Below, piece after piece: positions 7,869 through 15,667 of a stretch of DNA of 33,436 nucleotides (position 1 is its first letter; each line of letters begins with the position of its first letter). Position numbers and translations under genes: made by a program. The notes under the pieces are model-generated. The model made no database searches, was not told the origin of the DNA, and saw nothing but the letters and a program-made list of their open reading frames with translations. The DNA is taken from contig DYMH01000018.1 in the NCBI GenBank assembly GCA_020721645.1, positions 8,370 to 41,805 on the forward strand, read 5' to 3'. The DNA comes from Draconibacterium orientale. Its GTDB lineage: Bacteria > Bacteroidota > Bacteroidia > Bacteroidales > JAADGE01.

Positions 7869-9809
7869 GTGGATTCTGTTATAAAAAATCTAAAATTTTT
7901 TGCGATTCAAATAGTTGTTTTGTTAGCACTTTTTGAAGTAACGCGTCTTTTTTTTCTGCTCAATAATTTTACCCAATTTGAGGCGTTAAATTTTACGCAG
8001 ATATCCACCATTTTTCTTGCAGGTTTACGTTTTGATTTATCGGTAATCGGTTACATCGACGGTCTTTTAATACTTTTGTTTTTTCTTCCAGGAAATTTCA
8101 AATTTTCAAAAATATTTCGCATTACAATCGGATTTTTATTTTTATTTGTTAATTCAATTTTGATATTGGCAAATTTGGCAGATTCGGAATATTTCAAGTT
8201 TACCAAAAAAAGAGCGAGCATCTTTATTTTCGATTTATTAGGTTTTGGTTCTACAAAAGCCGATGCAAGTGACCAAATACTGCAATTTGCTGCCGAATTT
8301 TGGTACATTACATTAATTTGGTTGATATTTTCAATTATATTGTTTTTTACCATACGGCAACGCAAAAAAATAAGCAAAATTCTAAATTATAATGTCAAAT
8401 TGTTTTTTATTGAAACAGCAATATTCTTATTTATTGCAGCCTTTACCGTTTTGGCAGCCCGCGGCGGCATTCAACTGAAACCAATTTCAGTTCTCAAAGC
8501 CTCTGAATATGCCGGACCCGAAAATTCTGTGCTGGTACTCAACACACCTTTTACAATTATCAAATCTTTGGGAAAAACACGTTTTGAAGAAAAAAAATAT
8601 TTTTCCGACAAGGAATTAAGTCAAATTTATTCGCCACTGCACACATATAAATCGGACAAAGAATTTCGGAAAATGAACGTAGTGATTCTTATACTCGAAA
8701 GTTTTTCCGCCGAATATATCGGCACATTAAATCATACTAAAACCTACACACCTTTTTTAGATTCATTAATAACCCAAAGTTTGATTTTCAGCAATGCGTA
8801 TGCTTCCGGAACCCAATCCATAGAAGCCGTTCCCTCAATCATAGCTTCGATTCCCTCTCTTTCGGAAACACCGTTTATCACATCACCGTACAGCACCAAT
8901 CACTACCAAAGTTTGACCGAATTACTGCAAAACGAAGGTTGGTTTACATCATTTTTTCACGGCGGCAATCGCGGAACGATGGGGTTTGATACCTACGCAC
9001 TATCCACCCGAACCCACAGCATCTACGAACGCCCCGAATACGGAAACGATAATGATTACGATGGACGTTGGGGCATTTACGATGAAGAATTTTTGCAATT
9101 CGCAGCACAGAAATTTAACACATTTTCGCAACCATTTTTCAGTTATATTTTCACACTTTCTTCACATCACCCATACACTGTTCCGGAAAAATACAAAAAT
9201 CGCTTTGTTCAAGGCGAATTGCCGATAGAAAAATCTGTGCTTTATGCCGATTTTTCGCTCCGTCGATTTTTTGAGACAGCATCGAAAATGCCATGGTATC
9301 AAAATACATTATTTGTTCTCACTGCCGACCATACAGGACCTGCAAACGGCGAATATTACAAAAATCCGATAGGGCGATTTAAAATTCCGATTATCTTTTT
9401 TTCGCCCTCAGATACCTTACTAAAAGGCAGTATCGATTCTCTTACAACATCACAAATTGATATTTTCCCTTCAATTTTAGATTATCTTCAATATCCCAAA
9501 GAAATATTTACCTTTGGAAAAAGTGTTTTTCAAACCCAAAAAGTTAATTTTGCAATCAATAATCTCTCGGGAATGTATCAAATTATCGAAAATAATCACA
9601 TTCTGTTTTTTGACGGCAACCAAACAGTTGGCTATTTTAATATAAAATCTGACAGTCTGTTAAAAAATAATCTGAAAGATGTTGAAAGTCTGCAAAAAAA
9701 TAATTCCGAAAAACACATAAAAGCCTTTATTCAAACATACAATCATCGAATGATTTATGATGAAATGAACATCGATAAAACAAAAAAAATAAAACAGAAT
9801 GAAAACTAA
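7869..9809 (+). CDS. LTA synthase-like phosphoglycerol transferase/sulfatase-fold membrane protein
   Basis: The 646-aa protein has about five N-terminal TM helices (within residues 8-200) and a large periplasmic alkaline-phosphatase-superfamily domain (about 268-570). Visible catalytic features include the metal-site Glu in VILILESFSAEYIG (about 277), the likely nucleophile Thr in NAYASGTQSIEAVPS (about 315), the substrate/metal motif FFHGGNRGTMGFDTY, and LTADHTGP. This layout matches LtaS/MdoB-type enzymes, which move phosphoglycerol (or phosphoethanolamine) head groups onto glycans or lipids. In a Gram-negative the likely acceptor is a periplasmic glucan or envelope glycolipid; this is inference. 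The start is GTG with no in-frame ATG near it. The C-terminal ~70 residues are hydrophilic and Lys/Asn-rich. Confidence 0.9.
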   Translation: MDSVIKNLKFFAIQIVVLLALFEVTRLFFLLNNFTQFEALNFTQISTIFLAGLRFDLSVIGYIDGLLILLFFLPGNFKFSKIFRITIGFLFLFVNSILILANLADSEYFKFTKKRASIFIFDLLGFGSTKADASDQILQFAAEFWYITLIWLIFSIILFFTIRQRKKISKILNYNVKLFFIETAIFLFIAAFTVLAARGGIQLKPISVLKASEYAGPENSVLVLNTPFTIIKSLGKTRFEEKKYFSDKELSQIYSPLHTYKSDKEFRKMNVVILILESFSAEYIGTLNHTKTYTPFLDSLITQSLIFSNAYASGTQSIEAVPSIIASIPSLSETPFITSPYSTNHYQSLTELLQNEGWFTSFFHGGNRGTMGFDTYALSTRTHSIYERPEYGNDNDYDGRWGIYDEEFLQFAAQKFNTFSQPFFSYIFTLSSHHPYTVPEKYKNRFVQGELPIEKSVLYADFSLRRFFETASKMPWYQNTLFVLTADHTGPANGEYYKNPIGRFKIPIIFFSPSDTLLKGSIDSLTTSQIDIFPSILDYLQYPKEIFTFGKSVFQTQKVNFAINNLSGMYQIIENNHILFFDGNQTVGYFNIKSDSLLKNNLKDVESLQKNNSEKHIKAFIQTYNHRMIYDEMNIDKTKKIKQNEN

Positions 9810-9874
9810 TTCGGGCATTAAATTTGATTAAAGATATAATACAAATACGTTTTAAGCATAATTGCACGTTAAAA

Positions 9875-9916
9875 AAATAAAAGATTTATTAAAAGTTTCA
9901 AATAAATCTTTTATTT
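9875..9916. terminator. 16-bp perfect AT-rich inverted repeat, possible terminator
   Basis: AAATAAAAGATTTATT (9875-9890) is the exact reverse complement of AATAAATCTTTTATTT (9901-9916), around a 10-base loop. It sits between the phosphoglycerol transferase stop and the first SUMF1-like gene. With only one G or C per arm and no strict T-run it is an atypical terminator; a regulatory palindrome in the leader of the SUMF1 operon is the alternative. Confidence 0.45.
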
Positions 9917-9966
9917 CGATTAAAAATTTGTATTTTCACACGTTCAAAATATCAAAAAGTAACACG

Positions 9967-10851
9967 ATGAAAAATGTCAATTTAAGATTTGGACTGCTTA
10001 TACTACCGCTGTTTTTTGCGACTTCCTTTATAAAATCACAAACAAAACCCGACATGATACTCGTTGACGGAGGCTCATTTGTGATGGGAAGCGACAAGGG
10101 AGACCCCGACGAATTTCCGATTCATAAAGTTACTCTAAGTTCTTATTATATTGGAATTCATGAAGTAACAGTCAGTGAATATCAATCATTTATCAACTCC
10201 ACAGGTGGTAAAATGCCCAATCCGCCCGATGAAGAGTGGTTTGAAACCCATAAAGACACCAAAAAATTCTATCCATCACCGGCAAAAACATGGTGGGGCT
10301 GGAAAGATGATTTCCCGATGCACAATGTAACATGGCTTGATGCCGTAAAATACTGTAATTGGCTGAGTGAAAAATTAGGACTTCAGTCGTGTTATACCAA
10401 AAATGCTGATGGGGGTTGGGATACCGATTTATCAAAAAATGGCTATCGATTGCCCACCGAGGCTGAGTGGGAATTTGCCGCACGAGGCGGAACCAAAAGC
10501 AAAGGTACTCGTTACAGCGGAAGTGCTAACATCGCAGAAGTTGCTTGGTACGATGAAACCACAGCACTCGCCGGACCGCAAGCAATTAAAACCAAGAAGC
10601 CCAATGAGTTAGGAATATATGACATGAGTGGAAATGTTTGGGAATGGTGCAGCGATTATTATTCAAAGGCATTTTACAAAAATAGTCAAAACACTAACCC
10701 AATAAATACAACATCTCAACCGTACCGTGTTTTAAGAGGCGGAGGTTGGCATTATCAAGGCTCGTTTGCAACAGTTACAAGTCGCGATGGTCCTGAACCT
10801 TTTTATACAAACTATAACTACGGCTTTAGAATAGTTCAGACAAAAAAATAA
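9967..10851 (+). CDS. Exported SUMF1/formylglycine-generating-enzyme-fold protein (paralogue 1), no catalytic cysteines
   Basis: The track start at 9862 is a TTG within the spacer. The ATG at 9967 begins a clear signal peptide (MKNVNLRFGLLILPLFFATSF, then IKSQ), giving 294 aa. The mature protein is a single FGE-sulfatase domain: MILVDGGSFVMGSDKGDPDE, EVTVSEY, HNVTWLDAVKYCNWLS, YRLPTEAEWEFAARGG, NELGIYDMSGNVWEWC, YRVLRGGGWHY and NYNYGFRIV. The region holding the two active-site cysteines of true FGE reads GGGWHYQGSFATVTSRDG and has none, so it should not make formylglycine. The same fold without the cysteines occurs in structural or binding proteins, including GldJ/GldK of the gliding/T9SS machinery. 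The 21 bp gap to paralogue 2 suggests an operon. Confidence 0.88.
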   Translation: MKNVNLRFGLLILPLFFATSFIKSQTKPDMILVDGGSFVMGSDKGDPDEFPIHKVTLSSYYIGIHEVTVSEYQSFINSTGGKMPNPPDEEWFETHKDTKKFYPSPAKTWWGWKDDFPMHNVTWLDAVKYCNWLSEKLGLQSCYTKNADGGWDTDLSKNGYRLPTEAEWEFAARGGTKSKGTRYSGSANIAEVAWYDETTALAGPQAIKTKKPNELGIYDMSGNVWEWCSDYYSKAFYKNSQNTNPINTTSQPYRVLRGGGWHYQGSFATVTSRDGPEPFYTNYNYGFRIVQTKK

Positions 10852-10872
10852 GAATTTTATCAATTACCTTTG

Positions 10873-11661
10873 ATGAAGAGCGTATTAATATATATCCCAA
10901 TAATCCTTGCATTCATATTCCAATTGCCGATTTTGAATGCTCAAACAGAGCCCGATATGGTTTTTGTTAAAGGCGGTTCGTATAGAATGGGGGCTGAAAA
11001 CGGCGATGCCGATGAAAAACCTGTTCATACAGTAATTGTCAGTAATTTTTATATCGGAAAATACGAAATTACAGTTAAACAATATCGAAAATTTTGTGAA
11101 GCAAGCGGGCATAAAATGCCTGCCGACCCAGGTTCGGAGTGGTATGAGGAGTATGACCAAGCCAAAAAATGGACATGGAAAGATGCCAATCCAATAACAA
11201 ATGTTACTTGGAACGATGCGCGTGATTTCTGCGAATGGCTCAAAAAAGAAACAGGTAAAAATTATGATTTACCAACCGAAGCTCAATGGGAATTTGCTGC
11301 AAGAGGGGGCAAATTATCGAAAAATTTCAAGTACAGCGGCAGTGATAATATCAACGAAGTTGCTTGGTACGATGAAACCACCTACGAACGCGGACCAATG
11401 GCTGTCGGAAAACTTAAACCCAATGAATTGGGAATTTACGATATGAGTGGAGGTGCTTGGGAATGGTGCAAAGACCGTTATTCTAAGTATAAAACTACTA
11501 TGATGAAAGACCCACAGGGTCCCGAAAAAGGAAGCTATCGTGTGACTCGCGGGGGATCTTGGTACTATGTTGAAGATATGTGTCGGGTTACTTCCCGCGA
11601 TGGACCGTATCCATATTATTCTAACTACAATTACGGTTTTCGTGTTGTGATAAACCCATAA
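10873..11661 (+). CDS. Exported SUMF1-fold protein (paralogue 2)
   Basis: The track start at 10870 is a TTG directly before an ATG at 10873. From that ATG the protein is 262 aa with signal peptide MKSVLIYIPIILAFIFQLPILNAQ. The domain matches paralogue 1 closely (MVFVKGGSYRMGAENGDADE, YDLPTEAQWEFAARGG, NELGIYDMSGGAWEWC, TSRDGPYPYYSNYNYGFRVV), so the pair is a tandem duplication. In the FGE cysteine segment it reads GGSWYYVEDMCRVTSRDG: by eye one Cys falls at the second active-site position while the first is Tyr. The copper-binding pair of FGE is therefore incomplete. It ends about 8 bp before a strong terminator. A structural or binding role is more likely than sulfatase activation; no sulfatase lies in the window. 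Confidence 0.88.
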   Translation: MKSVLIYIPIILAFIFQLPILNAQTEPDMVFVKGGSYRMGAENGDADEKPVHTVIVSNFYIGKYEITVKQYRKFCEASGHKMPADPGSEWYEEYDQAKKWTWKDANPITNVTWNDARDFCEWLKKETGKNYDLPTEAQWEFAARGGKLSKNFKYSGSDNINEVAWYDETTYERGPMAVGKLKPNELGIYDMSGGAWEWCKDRYSKYKTTMMKDPQGPEKGSYRVTRGGSWYYVEDMCRVTSRDGPYPYYSNYNYGFRVVINP

Positions 11662-11669
11662 TAAATTAC

Positions 11670-11707
11670 GAACTTTTCATATCAAAATGAAAAGTTCTTT
11701 TTCTTTT
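11670..11707 (+). terminator. Rho-independent terminator of the SUMF1-like operon
   Basis: GAACTTTTCAT (11670-11680) pairs perfectly with ATGAAAAGTTC (11687-11697) across a 6-base loop, followed by TTTTTCTTTT. It begins 8 bases after the paralogue 2 stop. The ATG of its 3' arm is the track's start for the next ORF, which argues against that start. Confidence 0.85.
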
Positions 11708-11752
11708 GACAAAAAATATTCGCAAATCATAAAAGAGATTATTTACCCAATT

Positions 11753-12238
11753 ATGAAAAAAATTCTTTACCTCTCGTTTTCAATTCTTATTTTCCTTTCG
11801 TGCAAAAATTCACGAAAAGAAACAGAAATGGAAATATTAACAAAATATATCGAATATTATAACGGTTTAGTCGATACCTCTTTTGTTAAGTCGGACGGAA
11901 TTTATTTTATCGACACACTTCCGCATATTTTCGAACCTGTAAAACCGCAAACCGGAGATTCTGTGATACTTGCCTATACCGGTTATATCCTCAATGCAGG
12001 CAATTCGCTTCAACAATTTATTACGGTCGATACACTGAATCCGGATACGTATATTTATAAAAATGAATCGGTTATAGAAGGCTGGGAACGTGGCGTGGGC
12101 ATGATGTCTGCTAATCGAAAAATTGTGTTGATTATACCTTCCGACTTGGCGTATGGTAAACACAGTGCAGGGTTGATACCGCCTTATTCGACCTTGGTTT
12201 TTGAAATTGAAATAAGAAAGTTGATTAAAAATCGGTAA
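11753..12238 (+). CDS. FKBP-type peptidyl-prolyl isomerase lipoprotein (GldI-like)
   Basis: The track ORF begins at 11687 inside a terminator hairpin. The ATG at 11753 is the better start, giving 161 aa with lipoprotein signal MKKILYLSFSILIFLSC (lipobox FLSC). The mature part contains an FKBP domain (about residues 65-160): GDSVILAYTGYIL, SVIEGWERGVGMMSANRKIVLIIPSDLAYG, and IPPYSTLVFEIEIRKL. The family catalyses Xaa-Pro cis/trans isomerisation; lipidation places it in the periplasm, anchored to a membrane. GldI of Flavobacterium gliding/T9SS is a protein of this type, and the neighbouring SUMF1-fold pair fits a similar theme, but a Gld assignment is not proved. Transcription is probably separate from the SUMF1 genes because of the intervening terminator. 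Confidence 0.85.
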   Translation: MKKILYLSFSILIFLSCKNSRKETEMEILTKYIEYYNGLVDTSFVKSDGIYFIDTLPHIFEPVKPQTGDSVILAYTGYILNAGNSLQQFITVDTLNPDTYIYKNESVIEGWERGVGMMSANRKIVLIIPSDLAYGKHSAGLIPPYSTLVFEIEIRKLIKNR

Positions 12239-12396
12239 AGTCGCTGATTAGTCTAAATTTTTAACGACAAAACTAATTTTTCTTCTCTTGAAAATACTTT
12301 TCAATATGTTGAAATTCAAATATATAAGCAAAGTTGAGTCGATTTTTTACACTAATTTAATTCATAAAAAATCCTAATAATCTGCGTTCCGTTTCC

Positions 12397-14868
12397 ATGA
12401 TATATCCCGAAAATTTTGAAGAAAAAACAGGCTTTCTGAAAATAAGAAATCAGTTAAAGAATAAATGTTTGAGTGATTTAGGTCGCTCGAAAGTCGATGA
12501 AATGTGTTTTAAAACCGATTTTGATTCCATTCAATCCGAATTGAACAAAACCGATGAAATGAAAAATATCGTGGTTTTTGGAAACGATTTTCCGACAAAT
12601 TTTTATTTTGATATCAGAGAATCGCTCGAAAAATGCCAAGTTGTTGGTGCATTTATGGTTGCCGAAGAACTTTTTGAATTGAAACGCTCGCTGGAAACCA
12701 TTCGTTCGGTACAAAATTTTTTCAGAAACGATAAAGACCAAAAATTTCCGGAATGGCAAAAATCATCAGCCGAAATACCCTATTTTCCTTATGTTATCGA
12801 TAGAATTTCGCTTGTTTTAGATAAACAGGGAGCGATTCGCGATAATGCTTCGCCGGATTTGAAAAATATCAGACAAAAATTGCACGAAAAGATTTCCGGC
12901 ATTTCCAAAACTATGAGCAAACTTCTCGCACGCTCGAAAAGTGAAGGTTGGGTTGATACCGATGCCGTATTAACGGTTCGCGACGGAAAAATTCTGATTC
13001 CCGTTGCCTCTTCGTACAAACGTAAAATTGCCGGTTTTGTTCACGATGAATCCGATACGGGAAAAACTTCGTTTATTGAACCAATTGAAGTTGTGGAAAT
13101 TAACAACGAAATTCGGGAATTGGAATTTGCCGAAAGACGAGAGATTTTGAAAATTTTGGTTCAGTTAACCCAAGATATTTTACCTTATTTCGACCGACTT
13201 CTTCCGGCGTATGATTTTTTGGCAGATATTGATTTTACTCGCTCAAAAGCTCTTTTTTCCTTGGAAATTTCTGCCGAAAAACCGATTTTATCGACTGAAC
13301 CGATTGTTGATTTTCGCATTGCCAAACATCCTTTACTTTTGCTGACATCAAAAAATACCCAAAAAAAAGTAATTCCTTCGGATATTGAATTGAATGAAAA
13401 TCAACGAATTATATTAATTTCAGGACCAAATGCAGGTGGAAAATCCGTAAGTTTGAAAACTGTAGGAATGCTGCAATACATGGCACAATGCGGCATGTTG
13501 ATTTCGGCAAACCGAACATCGCAGGTCGGAATTTTTGAGGATATTTTTATCGACATCGGCGATGAGCAATCTATTGAAAATGATTTAAGTACGTACAGCT
13601 CGCATTTGGTGAACATGAAATATTTTGTAGAAAATGCCGGCGAAAATTCTTTGATATTAATAGACGAGTTCGGAACCGGAACCGAGCCGATTTTGGGCGG
13701 TGCAATTGCCGAAGCTGTTTTGGAAGAATTGAATGTGTTGAGAGTGAAAGCTGTAATTACAACACACTACGCAAATTTAAAACATTTGGCAGCGGCAAGC
13801 GAAGGCATGGTAAATGCCGCAATGCTCTACGATACCGAAAATATGATGCCTTTATACAGACTCGAAATCGGAAATCCGGGAAGTTCGTTTGCTTTTGAAA
13901 TAGCCGAAAAAACAGGGCTTTCAAAAAAAATATTACAACGTGCAGCCGACAAAATAAATAAAGAACATCTTGATTTGGAGAAATTAATCGGTGAAACTCA
14001 ATCCGAAAAACGAAAAATCGAAAAAAATAACCGAGAACTCGAAAATCTGCAAAAAAAATTAGAGGAAACAATCGAAAATTATAATAAAGAGCTCGATTTT
14101 ACACTTCAACAGCGGAAAAATATCCTGAAAATAACTCAGGAGCAGGCAAAAAATATTCTCGAATCGGCAAATAAAACCATAGAAAATACAGTTTTTGAAA
14201 TCAAAAAAACAAATGCCGAAAAAGAAAAAACAAAAGAATTGCGCAAAACTCTCGAAGTTTTTAAAGAAAATCTCGAAAAACAACGCTTAGAAGAAGAACA
14301 AAAAATCAACGAAAAAATTGAAAAAATAAAGATTCGAGAGCTTAACAAAAAGGAGCGAGTTCCGCTTGCAAAGCCAAAACCGGAAAAGAAAGAAAAACCA
14401 TTGTCTGTGGGCGATGTTGTTCGCGGAAAAGGTCAAAAAACCATTGGAGAAATCATCGAAATAAAAGGAAGAAAGATTCTCGCTGCTTTCGGAAATATGC
14501 AAATGGAAACAACAGCCGAACAATTGGAAAAACTCTCGGAAAATGAAGCGAAAACCTATCAAAAGGCGAAAAATATCGGCATTAAAATTATCCGAAACGA
14601 AGAAAATACCACGAAAGCCGATTTTATGTTTGGGCTCGATGTTCGTGGTAAACGAGCCGATGAAGCTCTTCAAATTGTCAGTCGCTACATTGATGATGCA
14701 GTGGTTGCCGATGCTTCGGAACTAAAAATATTACACGGAACCGGAAACGGTATTTTACGTCAAGTGATTCGAGAATTTTTGAACGCACATCCCCTGGTAA
14801 AATCCGTAAAAGACGAGCGAATTGAAGCGGGCGGGGCGGGAATTTCGATTGTGATTTTGGATTTTTGA
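12397..14868 (+). CDS. mutS2: Endonuclease MutS2
   Basis: The 823-aa protein has full MutS2 architecture. It has a MutS core/lever region (about residues 1-330), then an ABC ATPase with Walker A GPNAGGKSVSLKTVG (about 344), Walker B LILIDEFGTGTEP, and the ATTHY-like ITTHYANLKHLA switch. A long coiled-coil Lys/Glu-rich region (about 520-670) follows. The KOW-like segment GDVVRGKGQKTIGEIIEI precedes a C-terminal Smr domain (about 745-823) with LDVRG and LHGTGNGILRQVIREFL. MutS2 lacks the mismatch-recognition domain. It acts on branched DNA to limit homologous recombination and, in some species, on collided ribosomes through the Smr/KOW part. The start is ATG in a 158-bp spacer after the FKBP gene. 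A strong terminator follows. Confidence 0.96.
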   Translation: MIYPENFEEKTGFLKIRNQLKNKCLSDLGRSKVDEMCFKTDFDSIQSELNKTDEMKNIVVFGNDFPTNFYFDIRESLEKCQVVGAFMVAEELFELKRSLETIRSVQNFFRNDKDQKFPEWQKSSAEIPYFPYVIDRISLVLDKQGAIRDNASPDLKNIRQKLHEKISGISKTMSKLLARSKSEGWVDTDAVLTVRDGKILIPVASSYKRKIAGFVHDESDTGKTSFIEPIEVVEINNEIRELEFAERREILKILVQLTQDILPYFDRLLPAYDFLADIDFTRSKALFSLEISAEKPILSTEPIVDFRIAKHPLLLLTSKNTQKKVIPSDIELNENQRIILISGPNAGGKSVSLKTVGMLQYMAQCGMLISANRTSQVGIFEDIFIDIGDEQSIENDLSTYSSHLVNMKYFVENAGENSLILIDEFGTGTEPILGGAIAEAVLEELNVLRVKAVITTHYANLKHLAAASEGMVNAAMLYDTENMMPLYRLEIGNPGSSFAFEIAEKTGLSKKILQRAADKINKEHLDLEKLIGETQSEKRKIEKNNRELENLQKKLEETIENYNKELDFTLQQRKNILKITQEQAKNILESANKTIENTVFEIKKTNAEKEKTKELRKTLEVFKENLEKQRLEEEQKINEKIEKIKIRELNKKERVPLAKPKPEKKEKPLSVGDVVRGKGQKTIGEIIEIKGRKILAAFGNMQMETTAEQLEKLSENEAKTYQKAKNIGIKIIRNEENTTKADFMFGLDVRGKRADEALQIVSRYIDDAVVADASELKILHGTGNGILRQVIREFLNAHPLVKSVKDERIEAGGAGISIVILDF

Positions 14869-14893
14869 AATAATTGCAATAAAAGAGTAATTG

Positions 14894-14949
14894 GGCAAAA
14901 CCGATGGTTACAAGTTAAAAATAACCAACTGTTTTGCCGGTATTTTTTT
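14894..14949 (+). terminator. Terminator after mutS2
   Basis: A two-part stem is formed by GGCAAAAC (14894-14901) with GTTTTGCC (14931-14938), and internally TGGTTA (14905-14910) with TAACCA (14922-14927). The T-run TTTTTTT follows at 14943-14949. It lies between convergent mutS2 and the 14977-15438 gene. Confidence 0.75.
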
Positions 14950-14976
14950 ATAAAAAAAGTAAAATCGAGTTCCGAA

Positions 14977-15438
14977 TTATTCTACATCTTCAATCGGATT
15001 GGTGGTTTCATTGCTTTGGTCATCTACCTTTTTCTCTTTATTGGTTTTCTTGTTCTTTTTGGCTTTTTTTGCCGTAGCTTTCAATTTTTCGAGTTGTTCG
15101 GGAGTTAAAATCGTTTTCAATTCGGTTCTGAATGTCTGACGAATTTCTTTGATTTTCGTTTTTTTCACCGATTGTTCCATGTCATTTTGTGCAACTGTTT
15201 GCCGAATATCGGTAACTTCTTTGAGTTTTAAATCGTAAATTTTCGTTTTTTGCTCATCTGAAATTCCTGTCAGTTGAACCAGTTTATCGGTGTAATCCGT
15301 GGCAACTTCCGTTGGTGTGCGTTTGTAAACATGTTCTTTGGTCTTTTTGTTGTCGGTCTGTTTTTGGTCGTTGGTTTTTTGGGCAAAAAGACTCGTTGCA
15401 GCAAAAAGAAACATAAAAATCATCGCAATTTTTTTCAT
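14977..15438 (-). CDS. Small exported helical protein with LTxxQ-type motif (Spy/CpxP-like)
   Basis: The track ORF starts at 15495, but MNNNNEPASF before the signal peptide looks like untranslated leader. The ATG at 15438 (MKKIAMIFMFLFAATSLFAQ) starts a textbook signal peptide, giving 153 aa. The mature protein is charged and almost entirely helical, with LTGISDEQKTKIYDL and later LKTILTPEQLEKLKATAKKAKKN, resembling the LTxxQ repeats of periplasmic Spy/CpxP chaperone-like proteins. The tail is rich in Lys, Asn and Thr and ends acidic. Small Spy-like proteins of this kind are common in Bacteroidota. Function (periplasmic chaperone or stress sensor) is inferred from the motif only. Confidence 0.75.
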   Translation of the reverse strand: MKKIAMIFMFLFAATSLFAQKTNDQKQTDNKKTKEHVYKRTPTEVATDYTDKLVQLTGISDEQKTKIYDLKLKEVTDIRQTVAQNDMEQSVKKTKIKEIRQTFRTELKTILTPEQLEKLKATAKKAKKNKKTNKEKKVDDQSNETTNPIEDVE

Positions 15439-15605
15439 AATGTTAAAAATTAATGGTTTATGTGAAAACGAAGCCGGTTCGTTATTATTGTTCATACAAT
15501 TTACGATTATTTTTTAAAAAGTGAGCGAAAAATACAAATTCGCAACCGTTTTTCGATAAGGATAAATTGTTATAATTCTGTTACCGTTTTGTAATTATTT
15601 GGAAG

Positions 15606-15613
15606 TAATTTTG
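15606..15613 (+). promoter_or_regulatory. -7 promoter box of the HBM-like/SpoIIE gene
   Basis: TAATTTTG matches the TAnnTTTG consensus and is followed by C, 55 bp upstream of the ATG at 15668. TTTG at 15588-15591 precedes it with a 14-base gap, shorter than usual. It sits in the divergent spacer shared with the Spy-like gene. Confidence 0.5.
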
Positions 15614-15667
15614 CGTAAAATCAAACTGTTTAATATATATGAAATACATTTTTTTTAACATAAGGAA

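Noticed and set aside
7869-9809. Arylsulfatase identity for the 646-aa membrane protein
   Set aside because: There is no CxPSR-type motif; the five N-terminal TM helices and Thr nucleophile context fit the LtaS/MdoB group.
9862-9966. N-terminal extension of SUMF1 paralogue 1 from a TTG start
   Set aside because: It covers the inverted repeat at 9875-9916 and would bury the signal peptide that begins at the ATG 9967.
9967-11661. SUMF1-like pair as sulfatase-activating enzymes
   Set aside because: The FGE cysteine pair is absent or incomplete in both, and no sulfatase with a C/S-x-P-x-R motif is encoded nearby.
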